Below, in pieces: positions 12,787 to 14,336 of a stretch of DNA of 14,336 bases. Every line of letters starts with the position of its first letter. Position 1 is the stretch's first letter. The notes below the pieces were generated by a model. That model ran no database searches. It saw only the letters and a program-made list of their open reading frames with translations, and was not told the origin of the DNA. The stretch is from Bacillus thuringiensis (GTDB lineage Bacteria; Bacillota; Bacilli; Bacillales; Bacillaceae_G), in NCBI RefSeq assembly GCF_001182785.1, contig NZ_CP012105.1, positions 1 to 14,336 of the forward strand, written 5' to 3'. A program made the position numbers and the translations under genes.

Positions 12787-14022
12787 CTATCTTTCCCTAT
12801 CAAAATCCCGATGTTTACTTATTTCTCTCTTATGTTCACGTTCAAATTGATTATCTATTCCCCTGCTATCCAATTCATTTTTAATAATCTCTCTAAACAC
12901 CTTAAATTTCTCTTTAAAAGCTTTTTTCGTCTGTTGATACAAAACTCTTATATTCTCCTTCAAATCCTTTATATGAGTTTTTAATGAGCCTATTTCAGTA
13001 TTTAATTTTCTATTTTCCTCTTTCAACTTCAAATTTATCTTTTGAGATTCTTTTAAAGAATCATACAAACTATCAACTTGACGATTCAATTCCTTATTTT
13101 CTTTTACCAAGTCCGTTTTCTGTAAACGCTCGTAATCTTTTTTTACAGTGACTGCTGCGGTTATCAATCCCTCTATTTTTTCAAGTTGCTTTGGAGAAAA
13201 AACATAATTACCTGTCTCTTTTTCTATGATTTCAGGTTTACCAATTAATTTTGGTTTTACCTCTGTCCTGATCTCTTTCTTTTTGGTCTTTAACGTAATT
13301 TTATTATTAGGCAATTGCTTACTTAGCTCCATAAATTGATTCTCAATATTAAAAACTGCTTCAGCATATTCCTTGTATTGACGGACTTTCATATATTTAT
13401 GGGAACCCACATTGGCACGTTCAAAATTTGGAATTTGTTCTTTAGCCAAAGATTCAATATAAGCCGTTTCTAATTGTCTCCAATTCGCAATTAGCTCCGT
13501 TCCTTTTCCTTGTACGCCTTGTTGTTGCAAGGCTCTATCCATTCCGACACGCCTCGTTAATCCTCGACTACTTTCGAAATTCGGTACATAGTTAATATGT
13601 AAATGCGGATTCGCTTCATCATCATGTAAAACCATGTTATAAACAGCTAGATTAAGATTCCGCTCTTGAAACGCCTCAGCATACTGTATTAACGCTTCCT
13701 TTTTGGCTTCCCTATATTTCGCGTCGTCTTTACCTTCCCCAATCGCTACAACTAATTCCCGTTGCTCATGTGTCTTTGTATCTTTTTTTATTTTGTCATA
13801 ATAATCCTTAATTTTGCGATCATTACGTTTTTGTTTCTCGTTATACTTATCTACCGCTTCTTGAAAAACATCCTTGTATACACTTCGGATGTCTTTTTGA
13901 ACAAAGTAAATATTCTCTTCTAACCTGGATAGATCTATACCAGAATTCCCATAAATGTTTTCTCTATTATTATGGCTTAATGAACTTTGGTGAGATTGAT
14001 TAAATGAGATAGAGAACAACAT
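12787..14022 (-). CDS. mob: MobV/Pre-family plasmid relaxase
   Basis: A 411-residue protein. Plasmid relaxases of this family nick oriT to start conjugative mobilisation and can promote plasmid recombination. Motif I is HNNRENIY (17-24), in which the His corresponds to the nucleophilic His of MobM. The metal-binding motif is HLHIN (His140, His142, Asn144), preceded by LHDDEANP. The DNA-nicking domain fills about residues 1-220. From about 290 a long Lys/Glu coiled coil runs to the basic C-terminus (EREHKREISKH). The length is normal for the family. The N-terminus (MLFSISFNQSHQSS) is a little shorter than usual. GTGGTGG lies eight bases upstream of the ATG at 14022. A promoter and candidate oriT lie just upstream. 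A remnant of a second mob 3' end is at 6244-6366. Confidence 0.93.
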   Translation of the reverse strand: MLFSISFNQSHQSSLSHNNRENIYGNSGIDLSRLEENIYFVQKDIRSVYKDVFQEAVDKYNEKQKRNDRKIKDYYDKIKKDTKTHEQRELVVAIGEGKDDAKYREAKKEALIQYAEAFQERNLNLAVYNMVLHDDEANPHLHINYVPNFESSRGLTRRVGMDRALQQQGVQGKGTELIANWRQLETAYIESLAKEQIPNFERANVGSHKYMKVRQYKEYAEAVFNIENQFMELSKQLPNNKITLKTKKKEIRTEVKPKLIGKPEIIEKETGNYVFSPKQLEKIEGLITAAVTVKKDYERLQKTDLVKENKELNRQVDSLYDSLKESQKINLKLKEENRKLNTEIGSLKTHIKDLKENIRVLYQQTKKAFKEKFKVFREIIKNELDSRGIDNQFEREHKREISKHRDFDRER

Positions 14023-14058
14023 AAAGTGCCACCACTTCCCCTAGATTAATTGATACAA

Positions 14059-14089
14059 TAAGTCTAGCAAGGCTACGAAATTGTGTCAA
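14059..14089 (-). promoter_or_regulatory. mob promoter overlapping candidate oriT
   Basis: On the minus strand TTGACA (14089-14084), 17 bases, TAGACT (14066-14061) forms a plausible promoter for mob. Overlapping it, TAGCCTTGCTAGACTTA (14075-14059) contains the inverted repeat TAGC-CTT-GCTA. It resembles the TAGTGTGTTAGACTT type of oriT/RSA sequence found just upstream of MobV genes. The 10-base palindrome GTCAATTGAC (14085-14094) overlaps the -35. The nick site is not determined here. Confidence 0.45.
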
Positions 14090-14098
14090 TTGACGTAA

Positions 14099-14334
14099 CC
14101 CTATACGTATTTTGACGCTTCTGCATCAAAATCAATAGGGGTCTGCGACGCTTTTCGGCTTCGCCGAGCCATCCCTAGGATGGCAAAAATTCTCGGACTT
14201 TGTCCGAACCTACAAGGGGAACTCTTCCCCTTGACCCCATCAATCGAACTCCCCAACCCCTCAATCCTTGAGGGGCTCCCTCGCCGGTTGGCAGGCCAAA
14301 ACGTATTCGTTTTGGCAATCCAAGAGGGTCTTGG
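14099..14334. repeat. Array of consecutive short-loop hairpins at right edge
   Basis: Hairpins follow one another with little between them. Arms: CCCTAT/ATAGGG (14099-14140) enclosing ATTTTGAcGC/GCaTCAAAAT; TCGGC/GCCGA (14155-14167); GCCATCC/GGATGGC (14168-14184); TCGGAC/GTCCGA (14193-14207); CAAGGGGAA/TTCCCCTTG (14213-14233); CCCCTCAA/TTGAGGGG (14257-14275); GCC/GGC (14283-14292); GCCAAAACG/CGTTTTGGC (14295-14316); CCAAGA/TCTTGG (14320-14334). Loops of the intact short hairpins are 3-4 bases. The region is GC-rich and codes for nothing visible. A single-strand or double-strand origin of a rolling-circle plasmid is the likeliest role (inference). Confidence 0.65.
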
Positions 14335-14336
14335 TG

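Noticed and set aside
12440..12984. Two plus-strand frames overlapping the rep 5' end and mob 3' end
   Set aside because: Antisense to well-supported genes, Phe/Ser-rich, no start signals.

Overview
The window looks like plasmid DNA from the Bacillus cereus group (B. cereus, B. thuringiensis and relatives). It is AT-rich with low-GC Firmicute signals. It carries five paralogous collagen-like spore-surface genes of the BclA type, each behind a match to the sporulation sigma-K promoter. It also carries a MobV/Pre-type relaxase, a RepL-like winged-helix protein and a MerR-HTH/DUF3967 protein, all typical of plasmids in this group. No rRNA, tRNA, transposase or CRISPR array is visible. The last ~240 bases are a GC-rich run of hairpins and the first ~50 bases have a similar character, so the window may be a circular plasmid cut at an arbitrary point (inference).

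Layout. 1-1473: promoter and collagen-like gene 1. 1474-2394: terminators and a decayed repeat, no gene. 2395-3328: collagen-like gene 2. 3643-3912: small unknown protein. 4055-4369: 5'-truncated gene remnant. 4531-5139 (minus): MerR-HTH/coiled-coil DUF3967 protein whose DNA is full of a TAGCG motif. 5510-6055: collagen-less C1q/TNF-like protein with a Cys-rich N-terminus. 6244-6366 (minus): remnant of a mob gene 3' end. 6532-7439: collagen-like gene 3, short, with two broken Gly-X-Y triplets. 7881-8003 (minus): rep remnant. 8070-9197: collagen-like gene 4, with eight 54-bp repeats. 9255-9738: copy of a structured element plus a rep 3' remnant. 9748-11262: collagen-like gene 5. 11385-11840: best-preserved structured element. 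11888-12526 (minus): intact RepL-like gene with its own promoter/operator. 12787-14022 (minus): MobV relaxase, with candidate oriT/promoter upstream. 14099-14334: hairpin array.

How it fits together. The collagen-like proteins share a Cys-containing N-terminal leader ([12 protein letters not shown] core), a Gly-X-Y stalk and a ~140-residue beta-rich head, as in BclA filaments of the exosporium. The leader is not the known BclA/ExsF-type exosporium leader. All five genes share a sigma-K-like promoter (AC, 17 bases, CATA) and a near-palindromic 5' leader, so they should be expressed together in the mother cell late in sporulation. The collagen-less head protein may be an anchor or partner (inference).

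The main unusual points are these. (a) Pieces of rep, mob and a structured element lie between the collagen genes, as if a small replicon (collagen gene + element + rep + mob) had been multiplied in tandem and its extra backbone copies had decayed. (b) The structured element downstream of rep is present in two long copies with compensatory base changes. (c) The leader palindromes also show compensatory changes. (d) The TAGCG motif cluster in the DUF3967 gene could be that protein's own binding region.
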